Below, piece after piece: positions 7,212 to 14,442 of a DNA stretch of 64,000 nt; position 1 is the first letter of the stretch, and the number at the start of each line of letters is the position of its first letter. The notes beneath the pieces were generated by a model. It searched no databases. It was not told the origin of the DNA and worked only from the letters and a program-made list of their open reading frames with translations. The translations under genes were made by a program, and so were the position numbers. Origin of the DNA: Halomonas shengliensis (GTDB lineage Bacteria > Pseudomonadota > Gammaproteobacteria > Pseudomonadales > Halomonadaceae); the NCBI RefSeq assembly GCF_900104135.1, contig NZ_FNIV01000005.1, positions 45,486-109,485 on the forward strand, written 5' to 3'.

Positions 7212-7278
7212 GCGTGGGCAAGGGTAGGGACGGTATGATAAGCCCGCCATGGTGAGTTGTGGCGGCGATGCGTCATGA

Positions 7279-8133
7279 TCAGGCGGTGTCGGAGATGTAG
7301 AGCCGCGTGATGCTGCCATCTTTGAGCGTCGCCTTGGCGCGCACATCCAGCGGCCTCTGGCTCATAAATGCTTGCAGGTAGAGGTTGCCCTGAAGCTCAA
7401 CTGCCGGGTCTGTAATGACGCCGCTGATACGAGGGGGCAAACCATCTTCGTCGAGGGAGTCGTCATTTTCGTCGCCCACGAGCCGGACCTTGCAGGTTCG
7501 GCGCTCGTAGTCCATTTCTGAGATGGTGACTGAATACGTCTTCTCGTTAATCAGCTCTTCGTCGACCGAGCTCATCACGGAGTCTTTCAAGGCCTGGTCA
7601 ATCGTCTGGTGCTTTTCCCCTTCGGCATAAAGATCGATCCGCTCGCACGAGCTACCTACAGGTACAACAGACTTGCGGACAGACGGGCGCAGGCCATCGG
7701 CGAGGCGATCGATGGTATCCATCATCCTCTCCATCATTTTTTGGTCTTTGCCATACTGCTGTTCAAGCAGGTCTCTAAGATGTTTCATCTCTTCTTTGTT
7801 GCCGCTGCACCTGTGAAGGACGTAGGCGGTCACTGCCGTTATGACTGATGGAAGCAAGCCCTGAAACCAACCGCTGTTGGTCGCAAAGCTCATGATAGCC
7901 GCTACGCTGAAGCATTTTGGCTCGGCTTCCTGAGCATAGGTTCTGACCGAAAGCGCCTGCATCTGTTTGGCATATTGCCCGGTTGCCGCAAAATGCCCAA
8001 CCACCGCATAGATGCGGCTAAATCCTTGAAGCGACTCGCCTAGCGCCGCCATGTCGAGCTTGTGGGCTTCGGCATCACCCCCTTCGTACCTGATTTCCAG
8101 GCGGATCGTGCCGTCTTTCTGCAGTTCCATCAT
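7279..8133 (-). CDS. Protein of unknown function in the immunity region (rexA-like position)
   Basis: This 284-residue protein follows the cI repressor gene on the same strand after 21 bp, so it is probably co-transcribed in the lysogen. The N-terminal part (IRLEIRYEGGDAEAHKLDMA, residues 10-29) resembles a family I recall as DUF7946, though I am not certain. A hydrophobic stretch (LLPSVITAVTAYVL, about 93-106) may enter the membrane and is followed by a charged coiled-coil-like segment. The C-terminal half is beta-rich. The base composition is clearly less GC-rich than the flanks, a sign of recent acquisition. Phage exclusion is a reasonable guess from the position only. Confidence 0.72.
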   Translation of the reverse strand: MMELQKDGTIRLEIRYEGGDAEAHKLDMAALGESLQGFSRIYAVVGHFAATGQYAKQMQALSVRTYAQEAEPKCFSVAAIMSFATNSGWFQGLLPSVITAVTAYVLHRCSGNKEEMKHLRDLLEQQYGKDQKMMERMMDTIDRLADGLRPSVRKSVVPVGSSCERIDLYAEGEKHQTIDQALKDSVMSSVDEELINEKTYSVTISEMDYERRTCKVRLVGDENDDSLDEDGLPPRISGVITDPAVELQGNLYLQAFMSQRPLDVRAKATLKDGSITRLYISDTA

Positions 8134-8154
8134 GGTTGATTGCCCGTCCTTCGG

Positions 8155-8940
8155 CTAGTCGAAGTTCTCCCACCAGAACACACGGCCGATGATCTTGGGG
8201 GCGTCCGGGCCCATCAGGCCGCACACCTCCTCCGGGTACTCGTCGGCGTTGTCGCTGACCAGGCGCACGCGACCCAGGGGTAGCTTGTAGAGGCGCTTGA
8301 TTCTGAGCATGCCGCCGTGGTCCAGGGCGTAGATCTTGCCGTCCACCACGTGGCGGGCGCCCTTGTCGATGCCGATGGGGCTGCCGTCGAGGATGGTGGG
8401 TTCCATGCTGGTGCCGCTGGCGGTGGCGCAGGCGGCCAGGTGCGGCTGCACGCCGGCACGTGAGAGCTTGGCCAGGCTGAAGCGCATGCTGGCACCGTGG
8501 TTTTCCACCACCTGGGTGCGGCCATCGCCGGCCGCCATCTCCACCTCGCGGTAGAAGGGCAGCTCTACCTCATCTGGGCGCAGCGGGCCTTCGTCCTCCA
8601 CGATCTTGGGCTCGGCCCACTCGAAGTCATCCTTGGGGGGCGCCTTGGGGTAGTCGCCCATCTTGCCTTCGCGCACCAGGTCGCCCACGCGGGGGCCGCT
8701 GTTGATGGAGTCGCCAATAGCTGGCGCGGAAACGCCGTGGGTAAGGAAGCTAGGGGCAACGCCTAGGGCCTTGGAAATTTTGTCCACGTTGGAGCCGCGG
8801 GGCGACCTGCTCTCACCCGACAGAATGCGATTGATAGTGGGCTGCGGCACGCCAGATCGCCGCGAGAGCTCGTTCTCGCTATAGCCTTGGTCATCCATCA
8901 GCCGGCGGAGCCGGGTCCTGATCGTGTCACCCTCTGTCAT
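8155..8940 (-). CDS. cI: CI-type cleavable repressor (HTH plus S24 peptidase)
   Basis: This 261-residue protein maintains lysogeny. An HTH_3 domain covers about residues 5-60 (NELSRRSGVPQPTINRIL). The C-terminal LexA-like domain has the self-cleavage site AAGDGR, the catalytic Ser in GTSMEP and the catalytic Lys in LRIKRLYK, so RecA-stimulated autocleavage after DNA damage is expected. The start is uncertain between 8940 and 8970. I prefer 8940 because MTEGDTIRTRLRRLM is a normal HTH start, though neither start has a strong ribosome site. The gene faces PR with operator-like repeats between. Confidence 0.93.
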   Translation of the reverse strand: MTEGDTIRTRLRRLMDDQGYSENELSRRSGVPQPTINRILSGESRSPRGSNVDKISKALGVAPSFLTHGVSAPAIGDSINSGPRVGDLVREGKMGDYPKAPPKDDFEWAEPKIVEDEGPLRPDEVELPFYREVEMAAGDGRTQVVENHGASMRFSLAKLSRAGVQPHLAACATASGTSMEPTILDGSPIGIDKGARHVVDGKIYALDHGGMLRIKRLYKLPLGRVRLVSDNADEYPEEVCGLMGPDAPKIIGRVFWWENFD

Positions 8941-8980
8941 CGACTGAATCCCGCCACTCGTCAGTGCCATCGCGTGTATT

Positions 8981-9054
8981 CGCTTCCGTATTTTGCTGGC
9001 CTCGCCTTGCGGCGACCAACACGCTTTCGTATTATCATCTAAGACGAAAACGCA
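8981..9054. promoter_or_regulatory. Operator region between cI and the Cro-like gene
   Basis: Related half-sites occur at 8981-8994 (CGCTTCCGTATTTT), 9023-9035 (CGCTTTCGTATTA) and, inverted, at 9041-9054 (AAGACGAAAACGCA). They match the motif around PL. Three spaced sites between divergent genes recall OR1-OR3 of lambda. Binding is inferred. Confidence 0.5.
9007..9035 (+). promoter_or_regulatory. Rightward early promoter PR
   Basis: TTGCGG (9007-9012), a 17-bp spacer and TATTAT (9030-9035) give a good sigma-70 promoter about 32 bp ahead of the Cro-like start codon. It overlaps the operator-like repeats, so repression by CI is expected. Confidence 0.7.
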
Positions 9055-9066
9055 TAGGTGTCGCGA

Positions 9067-9315
9067 ATGAGCTATTTCACCGCACGAGACATGGTCTCCG
9101 ACCTGATCGAGGCCGGCATGACCCAGCAGCAGATCGCTGAAAAGGTCCACGTGTCGCAGGCGACCATCGCCCGCGTGTTTAAGGGCAGTGATACCCGGTA
9201 CGAGTCTGGTAAGCGTCTTGCTGCTCTCCATCGCTCCCGTTGCCCCGAGCGCTACCCCAGCATCTCCAAGCCTACACCACCCACCGAACCCGCAGCTGCG
9301 ACCGGCGAGGCGTGA
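9067..9315 (+). CDS. Cro-like HTH regulator
   Basis: This 82-residue protein has a helix-turn-helix at about residues 14-40 (GMTQQQIAEKVHVSQATIAR). It is divergent from cI and the first gene after PR, the usual place for Cro. The ATG at 9067 has AGGTG 7 bp upstream and is preferred to a GTG at 9058. It probably binds the same operators to turn off cI after induction. Confidence 0.82.
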   Translation: MSYFTARDMVSDLIEAGMTQQQIAEKVHVSQATIARVFKGSDTRYESGKRLAALHRSRCPERYPSISKPTPPTEPAAATGEA

Positions 9316-9338
9316 ATGTGCATACAGGAGGTGCCGCT

Positions 9339-10358
9339 GTGAGCCATATCACCGCCGCGATGCTGCCGGCCCTGCTCGGGCGGCCGGTCGCCTACCAACC
9401 TATCTTCACTCGCCTGCCGGGCGTGACGGTGCAGGGCGCCATCTTCCTCAGTCAGGCGCTGTTCCTGACCAACACGCCCACCGCGAGGGCGCGTCAGGGT
9501 TGGTTCTGGAAGGAGCAGGCTGGTGCCGTGGATAGCTGGGAGTCGGAAACCGGCATGAGCGCCAAGCAGCAGATGACGGCCCGCCGCCAGCTGGTCGCCC
9601 TGGGCGTGCTCCAGGAGCAGCGCAAAGGGGTTCCGGCGAAGACCTGGTACCGGGTCGATACCGAGGCGCTGGCGCTGGCGCTCTACCAGGTGCTGGAGCC
9701 CGCCGAATCGCCCGCAAACCCGCATGAAACCCCAGATTCTCCAGTTGGGAGAAACTGCAATCTCCCGAACGGAGAAACAAGAGACGCCCAACCGGAGTGC
9801 ACAGAATCTCCCGATGGGAGTTTTCTTACAGAGACTACAACAGAGAGTAACCCCCCTCCCTCTGACGCGCGTGACGTTTTCGAGCGTGCCGCCGAGCAGG
9901 ACGACCGGGGCCAGCCCCGGGGCGAGTACGAGGCCCGGGTGGCCGAGGCCCGCCGCCAGTTTCCGATGACCTACGGATGGCAACCCGAGCCCGAGGCGCT
10001 GGCCGCCGCCTGCTGGCGCCGAGGCCTGCCCAGCAACGTCACGCCCACGCCGGCCACCCTGGCCAACTTCACCGCGCACTTCGCTGAGAAACCCGAGCAA
10101 CGCCTGACCCACCAGGGTTGGCACGAGCGCCTGGCCAAGTGGCTGGACGAGAACCGCCGCAAGCCCCAGCCCGGCACCGGGCCCACCGCCGCAGGAGACC
10201 GCCATGGACACCGCACAGGATCTGCTGGCCCGCGCCAGCGCTTCTCGACCCTCAGCGCCGCAGACGCTCGTCGCCTCGTTGAGGAGCGCCGCCGATCGCA
10301 AGTGGCGGGAGCGCCAGGGGGAGAGGTCTACGACGGGGCGTTTGACCCCGGTCACTGA
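9339..10358 (+). CDS. Primosomal DnaT-like / replication initiation protein
   Basis: This 339-residue protein starts at a GTG with AGGAGGT 6 bp upstream. The first 105 residues form a winged-helix region typical of phage replication proteins (ITAAMLPALLGR start, GMSAKQQMTARRQLVALGVL recognition part). After a low-complexity linker, residues about 205-275 match the DnaT C-terminal single-strand binding domain (FPMTYGWQP, ending WHERLAKWLDENRR). It likely brings the helicase loader to the phage origin. Its last 155 bp overlap the next gene in another frame, which is unusual for this pair. It may also contain origin repeats, but none are obvious. Confidence 0.85.
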   Translation: MSHITAAMLPALLGRPVAYQPIFTRLPGVTVQGAIFLSQALFLTNTPTARARQGWFWKEQAGAVDSWESETGMSAKQQMTARRQLVALGVLQEQRKGVPAKTWYRVDTEALALALYQVLEPAESPANPHETPDSPVGRNCNLPNGETRDAQPECTESPDGSFLTETTTESNPPPSDARDVFERAAEQDDRGQPRGEYEARVAEARRQFPMTYGWQPEPEALAAACWRRGLPSNVTPTPATLANFTAHFAEKPEQRLTHQGWHERLAKWLDENRRKPQPGTGPTAAGDRHGHRTGSAGPRQRFSTLSAADARRLVEERRRSQVAGAPGGEVYDGAFDPGH

Positions 10359-11046
10359 GGCCACCATCGACCAGGTGTTCGATGCCCTGGGGCAGCTGTA
10401 CGGCGTGCACTGGCGCCGCCGTTGCGCCGATGCCGGCTGGGGCGAGGAGGTCGAAGGGCAGTGGGTCTGCCTCGATGCCAGCGGCGAGTGGCTGCGCGCC
10501 CTGCAGCACCTCAGCGAGGCCCACGTGACCTGTGGCCTGGCTGCCCTCAACCAGGCTGCCGGCGAGGCCGTGGCCCAGGGGCGCACCGCCTGGCCACCGG
10601 ATAGCCCGATGCTGTTCGCCAAGGCCTGCCGCCTGCGCCCCGAGCCGCTGGGCCTGCCGAGTAGCGAGGAGGCCTGGCGCAACGTCCAGGCGCATGCCTT
10701 TACCGGCCAGCCGTTCATCCACGACGCCGTGGCCGCCGCCGCCGAGCATGTCGACCTGCACAACCTGCGCAGCGCCAGCTACCACCAGCTGGGCGAGCAT
10801 CGCCGGCAGTTCCAGCACTACTACGCCAGCGACAACCGCGACTGCGTGGTGGAGCGAGTGGCGCGGGGCGCCAGCATGCGCCCCCGGGCCGCCCTGGAGC
10901 ATGACGCCAAGCGCCGCCAGGCCGAGCTGGCTGAGCGCGCCGGCCGAGACGTTGCCCAGCGCCAGGCGGAGGCCGATGGCCTGCCGCATGCCATGACCGC
11001 CGACCAGGGGCTGCGCAGCCTCCGCGCGGCGCTGAAAGGAGCCTGA
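10204..11046 (+). CDS. Lambda P-like replication protein (helicase loader)
   Basis: This 280-residue protein matches the replication protein P family, with VFDALGQLYGVHWRRR near residue 60, a WLRALQHLSEAHVTCGLAAL segment and a PMLFAKACR motif near residue 140. The family captures host DnaB helicase and delivers it to the phage initiator. AGGAG lies before the ATG at 10204, inside the 3' end of the DnaT-like gene, so the two are probably coupled. The extended C-terminal part is helical and Arg-rich. Confidence 0.85.
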   Translation: MDTAQDLLARASASRPSAPQTLVASLRSAADRKWRERQGERSTTGRLTPVTEATIDQVFDALGQLYGVHWRRRCADAGWGEEVEGQWVCLDASGEWLRALQHLSEAHVTCGLAALNQAAGEAVAQGRTAWPPDSPMLFAKACRLRPEPLGLPSSEEAWRNVQAHAFTGQPFIHDAVAAAAEHVDLHNLRSASYHQLGEHRRQFQHYYASDNRDCVVERVARGASMRPRAALEHDAKRRQAELAERAGRDVAQRQAEADGLPHAMTADQGLRSLRAALKGA

Positions 11047-11048
11047 AC

Positions 11049-11864
11049 ATGACCCAGATGATTCCCTTCGAGTTCGACCAGCAGCAGGTGCGCGTCGTCC
11101 AGGGCGATGACGGAGAGATCCTGTTCGCTGCTCGTGATGTAGCGAAAGCCCTTGGCTATGCCAAACCGGAGAACGCTATCGACCGTCACTGCAAGGGTAC
11201 CCTGAAACGGGGTACCCCTACTCCGAGCGGCAAGCAGATGATGCGCGTCATCCGTGAGTCGGACGTCTACCGGCTGATCGTGAAGAGCCAGCTGCCCAGC
11301 GCCGAGCGCTTCGAGGCCTGGGTGTTCGAGGAGGTGCTGCCCACGATCCGCCAGACCGGCGGCTACCAGTTGCCCCAGGTCGATCAGCCTGACCCGCTCG
11401 ACGAGTCGCGCTTGCGGGGCGAGATGGCCCTGCTGCAGTGCTACTGCGCGCTGACCCGGGTCAGCGAGAGCGGCAAGGTCAGCATGCTGCAGAAGCTGGG
11501 CCAGCAGCACGGCCTCGGCACCCATTTCCTGCCCGGCTACGTGGTGGATGGCCCGGCGGATGCCGGCGGCCAGTCGCTGCCTACAGCGAGCGCCACCGAG
11601 CTGCTCGAGCGACACCTCCCCGGCGTCATCACCACGCAATCGTTCAATCAGCTGCTGGCCGATCACGGCTTCCTGGAGCGCAAGACGCGCCGCGCCAGCA
11701 AAGGCGTGAAGGGCTACTGGGCGGTGACCGAGAAGGGGCTGGCCTACGGCAAGAACCTGACCAACCCCAGCAACCCGCGAGAGACCCAACCGCACTGGTA
11801 CGGCGAGCGCTTCGATGCATTGCTGGATGCGGTGGGCCTTCTGAAACAGGAGGCGCTGCTGTGA
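11049..11864 (+). CDS. BRO-N domain phage antirepressor
   Basis: This 271-residue protein has a BRO-N domain at about residues 5-100 (ARDVAKALGYAKPENAID, then FEAWVFEEVLPTIRQTGGY). The C-terminal half (about 175-250) resembles the Ant/KilA-C-type winged domain (FNQLLADHGFLERK, then GYWAVTEKGLAYGKN). Proteins of this type bind repressors and promote lytic growth. It starts 2 bp after the P-like gene in the rightward early operon. Confidence 0.88.
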   Translation: MTQMIPFEFDQQQVRVVQGDDGEILFAARDVAKALGYAKPENAIDRHCKGTLKRGTPTPSGKQMMRVIRESDVYRLIVKSQLPSAERFEAWVFEEVLPTIRQTGGYQLPQVDQPDPLDESRLRGEMALLQCYCALTRVSESGKVSMLQKLGQQHGLGTHFLPGYVVDGPADAGGQSLPTASATELLERHLPGVITTQSFNQLLADHGFLERKTRRASKGVKGYWAVTEKGLAYGKNLTNPSNPRETQPHWYGERFDALLDAVGLLKQEALL

Positions 11865-12499
11865 GCGTGAAGACCAAGGAGCTGTCGATCCTCGCCGCTG
11901 TGGCCCAGCAGTGCGCCGAGACGCGCCGGCCGATCTCCTCGCTGATCGTGATGGCGGCCTGCAACGCCCGCACCGGCATCGAGCAGGACAAGGTGCTGGT
12001 CCACCTGGCCAGCCTGAAGCGCCAGGGCTACGTCACCCAGTCGGGCGAACGCTGGGAGGTCACGCCGGAAGGGCACCAGGCCGCGCGGCAGGCGATGACG
12101 CAGGCGGCCATGCCCTCCCGCGCGCCGGAGCCGATCCCGGAGAAGCCGCCGGTGCGCCCGAAGAGCCGCGACACCCTGCGCCCGCGCCAGCTCACCGCGC
12201 CTAGACCGGTGACGCGGCCGGAGTCAGCCCCATCCAACCATCTTCGTGGCGCCACGAAAAAGGTTGAGGGCGATGGCACGGGCGAGGCCCTGCCGCCCAT
12301 CGAGTATCCGGGCACGATCGAGCGGCTGGCGCTGCCGATCCCCCACGACCTGCTGCACCGCTGCGCCGCCATGAACATGACGCTGATGGCCGACGCCCGA
12401 CAGCGCTATGAGGCGTCGAGGTGCCCGGAGGCGCTCTCGGAGATCAATTGGCTGGCCGAGACCGGCCGCCTGCTGCTGAAAGCTGGGGGTGAGGTATGA
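11861..12499 (+). CDS. Hypothetical protein with N-terminal winged helix
   Basis: This 212-residue protein starts at a GTG that overlaps the antirepressor stop (GTGA), with AGGAGG 6 bp before it. Residues 5-75 look like a winged helix (VLVHLASLKRQGYVTQSG, then WEVTPEGHQAARQ). A Pro/Arg-rich linker and a helical C-terminal part follow. A role as a DNA-binding early protein is likely, but no family is recognised. Confidence 0.72.
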   Translation: MSVKTKELSILAAVAQQCAETRRPISSLIVMAACNARTGIEQDKVLVHLASLKRQGYVTQSGERWEVTPEGHQAARQAMTQAAMPSRAPEPIPEKPPVRPKSRDTLRPRQLTAPRPVTRPESAPSNHLRGATKKVEGDGTGEALPPIEYPGTIERLALPIPHDLLHRCAAMNMTLMADARQRYEASRCPEALSEINWLAETGRLLLKAGGEV

Positions 12500-12606
12500 G
12501 GATGAACCGCACGTTGTGGTGGTGCCTGGCAGTTGTAGCTCTGGCGCCGGTGTGGGCGTTGATCCTGTGGGACATGTGGACGCTGGCTCTGGGGGTGTGC
12601 TCATGA
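12496..12606 (+). CDS. 36-residue single-span membrane protein
   Basis: This tiny gene overlaps both neighbours by 4 bp (ATGA at 12496 and at 12603). It encodes a hydrophobic peptide (CLAVVALAPVWALILWDMW) with a short basic N-terminus, so it should insert in the membrane. The exact coupling on both sides argues that it is translated. Its function is unknown. Confidence 0.62.
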   Translation: MRMNRTLWWCLAVVALAPVWALILWDMWTLALGVCS

Positions 12607-12899
12607 CGGATCACGTGAAGGGCGGCCCCCAGGCGCGCCGCGCGGCCCTGCTGTGCCAGAACGCCCGCTTCCGGCTCTACCTGGACCAGCGCCGCCGCCA
12701 GGCCAAGGGGCTGGGGCCGGAGGCGCTGCCGGATGGCACGCATACCGCCGAAGATGCGGCGGACTTCATCCGTCATGCGTGCGGGGTGACAACTCGGGCG
12801 CTATTGGATGCCGATCACCACCAGGAAGCCCGAGCAATGCTCGACCGGATCGTGGCGGACTACCAGCGCTGGGAGCGCGCGCAGAGGAGGGCAGGGTGA
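12603..12899 (+). CDS. Hypothetical phage protein
   Basis: This 98-residue soluble protein is Arg-rich and helical (ARFRLYLDQRRRQAK, then DYQRWERAQRRAG). It overlaps both neighbours in the rightward early operon (ATGA upstream, TGATG downstream). The family is not recognised. Confidence 0.68.
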   Translation: MTDHVKGGPQARRAALLCQNARFRLYLDQRRRQAKGLGPEALPDGTHTAEDAADFIRHACGVTTRALLDADHHQEARAMLDRIVADYQRWERAQRRAG

Positions 12900-13039
12900 T
12901 GTATCCGTGGATGGGGTTTCTGATCGGGGTGGCTGTTGGGGTGGTGTGCACGTTGGGGTTCCAGGTGCTGGTGGTGTGGTGCGTGGCGCGCGACCTGGAT
13001 GATGCGGGCTGGATGATGGAGGGCCGTGATGATCGCTGA
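12899..13039 (+). CDS. 46-residue single-span membrane protein
   Basis: The start overlaps the upstream stop (TGATG) and the end overlaps the next gene. Residues 5-28 are hydrophobic (GFLIGVAVGVVCTLGFQVLV) and the tail is acidic. It is the second tiny membrane protein in this operon. Its function is unknown. Confidence 0.62.
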   Translation: MYPWMGFLIGVAVGVVCTLGFQVLVVWCVARDLDDAGWMMEGRDDR

Positions 13040-13271
13040 GCGCGCCGAGGCGCTACTGGCCGAGCGCCGGTTTTACGAGTGGCTGGATGCTACCGCGCAC
13101 CACGCCAGTATGTGGCCGCATAACCGCACGACGGCGATGCGTTGGCTGCTGGATCAGTGCGAGGTCGAGCGGCTGCGGGAGCTGGACGAGGATCCGGAGG
13201 CGGCAGCGGCCTTCGATCAGCTGGCCAGCTCCTTCGCGCTGTGGGACCAGAACGGGGAGCTGGAGGTATGA
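13029..13271 (+). CDS. Hypothetical acidic phage protein
   Basis: This 80-residue protein starts at the ATG at 13029, 5 bp after GGAGGG; a GTG at 13026 is too close to that site. It is acidic in its second half (RLRELDEDPEAAAAFDQLA). It overlaps both neighbours. No family is recognised. Confidence 0.66.
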   Translation: MIAERAEALLAERRFYEWLDATAHHASMWPHNRTTAMRWLLDQCEVERLRELDEDPEAAAAFDQLASSFALWDQNGELEV

Positions 13272-13396
13272 GCGTACCGAGACGCAAGAAGGTGCCCACG
13301 CTGGCGCAGATCAAGCGCAACCCGCCGCCGGGGGCGAAGGGATATAAGCGCCCGGACGAGAAGGGCAAGTGCAAACCAGGAAAGGGGAGTCGCTGA
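13268..13396 (+). CDS. 42-residue basic phage protein
   Basis: This very basic peptide (MSVPRRKKVPTLAQIKRN, then many Gly, Pro and Lys) starts in an ATGA overlap and ends in a TGATG overlap with rusA. The composition suggests nucleic acid binding, possibly aiding RusA. That is inference. Confidence 0.62.
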   Translation: MSVPRRKKVPTLAQIKRNPPPGAKGYKRPDEKGKCKPGKGSR

Positions 13397-13833
13397 TGGA
13401 GGTCTGGATGCCATGGCCGCCGAGCACCAACCGGATCTGGCGCAACGTGGGCAAGCGCACGTTGCTGAGCAAGGAGGCGCGGGTGTTCCGCAATCGAGCC
13501 AGGGGTGAGCTGCTGGCGCAGGGGGCGGCTAATCGCAAGCTGGCGGGCCGGGTGGCGCTGGAGGTGGTGCTCTACCCCAAGAACGGCCGGGCGTTCGACA
13601 TCGACAACAAGCTCAAGGCGCTGCTGGATGCGCTGACCTATAGCCGGGTGTGGCTGGATGATGGGCAGGTAGACGAGATCCTGGTGGTGCGCGGCCCTCA
13701 GAAGGAGGAGGCACAGGCCCGGGTGACGATCACGGAGCGAGCAGGAGGTGGGCATGGCGGCATTGAGGCAAAGGAGCGAGGGCATGGACTACCAGCGGCT
13801 GAACCTGCGGGATCATCGTGCGATGGCGCGTGA
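13396..13833 (+). CDS. rusA: RusA-type Holliday junction resolvase
   Basis: This 145-residue endonuclease cuts four-way DNA junctions during phage recombination or DNA maturation. It has the family start WMPWPPSTNRIWR and the acidic metal-binding motif FDIDNKLKALLDAL (about residues 55-68), followed by WLDDGQVDEI. The ATG at 13396 is coupled to the upstream stop. The last 80 bp overlap the next gene, so the C-terminal tail may be an extension without function. Confidence 0.9.
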   Translation: MEVWMPWPPSTNRIWRNVGKRTLLSKEARVFRNRARGELLAQGAANRKLAGRVALEVVLYPKNGRAFDIDNKLKALLDALTYSRVWLDDGQVDEILVVRGPQKEEAQARVTITERAGGGHGGIEAKERGHGLPAAEPAGSSCDGA

Positions 13834-14368
13834 GGATCATCCTGGCCATACCCCCGAGGCGGCGAGCACTCTGGTGGCTCGGTTGCTCGATATGGAGGTG
13901 GAGCGGCGGACGCTGTATGGCGATGAGCGCCTGCAGGGGTACCACAATGTTAGCCCGACGGCGGGTATCGGCGAACAGCCAGGCGGCACGGACAAGGCCC
14001 GGGAGCCTCTGGCGAGCCTCTATGACCGTGGTCTCGCTGAGCATCTGGCTCACCAGGAGGCGCGGCGCATCATCGAGGCGGCCGGACTGACGTTTCGGGA
14101 GCGCGTGGCTGTGCTGATTCGCGCAGCGAAGACCGACCGCCGCTCCAACGGGCCGCGGGGCATGAGCTATGCGCAGATCGTGGCGAACCCGCGGCCGTGG
14201 GTGCAGTACTTGGGGTGGCCGCCCGGCGCGGGGGCGATGCTGTTCAAGGATGTGAAGGCGTTCGACAATGCGGCGAGCGAGGCCCGCAGAAAGCTGATGA
14301 AGTGGGTTATGGCGCCGTCGAATACCACATGTTGTAGAAATCAGGAGGCTGAGCTATCCTCTGTGTAG
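13754..14368 (+). CDS. Possible late gene regulator (Q position)
   Basis: This 204-residue protein starts at an ATG 5 bp after AGGAGG, inside the end of rusA. The middle part is helical with AAGLTFRERVAVLIRAAKTDRR, and a Cys pair lies near the C-terminus. No clear family is recognised. As the last gene of the early operon, directly before a candidate promoter and a terminator hairpin, it sits where lambdoid phages encode the antiterminator Q. The role is inferred from position only. Confidence 0.6.
   Translation: MAALRQRSEGMDYQRLNLRDHRAMAREDHPGHTPEAASTLVARLLDMEVERRTLYGDERLQGYHNVSPTAGIGEQPGGTDKAREPLASLYDRGLAEHLAHQEARRIIEAAGLTFRERVAVLIRAAKTDRRSNGPRGMSYAQIVANPRPWVQYLGWPPGAGAMLFKDVKAFDNAASEARRKLMKWVMAPSNTTCCRNQEAELSSV
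14332..14360 (+). promoter_or_regulatory. Candidate late promoter (pR'-like)
   Basis: TTGTAG (14332-14337), a 17-bp spacer and TATCCT (14355-14360) form a plausible sigma-70 promoter that overlaps the last codons of the preceding gene. It points into the tRNA and lysis genes. Confidence 0.5.
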
Positions 14369-14404
14369 CCTGGCGCGAATAGCCGCCGGGCGCCACACAT
14401 CACA

Positions 14405-14434
14405 ACGCCCTGCCGGCCATCCGGTGGGGCGTTT
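14405..14434 (+). terminator. Hairpin downstream of the candidate late promoter (tR'-like)
   Basis: AACGCCC (14405-14411) pairs with GGGCGTT (14428-14434), with an inner CCGG/CCGG pair. The T-tract is poor (TTTGCGTT includes part of the stem). A weak terminator between late promoter and late genes would suit control by antitermination. Confidence 0.45.
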
Positions 14435-14442
14435 GCGTTACA

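Noticed and set aside
6891..7255. Several overlapping plus-strand frames of 80-115 codons
   Set aside because: They have no ribosome sites, no recognisable domains and Arg/Pro/Cys-rich products. They overlap the start of the VasI/TagO-like gene.
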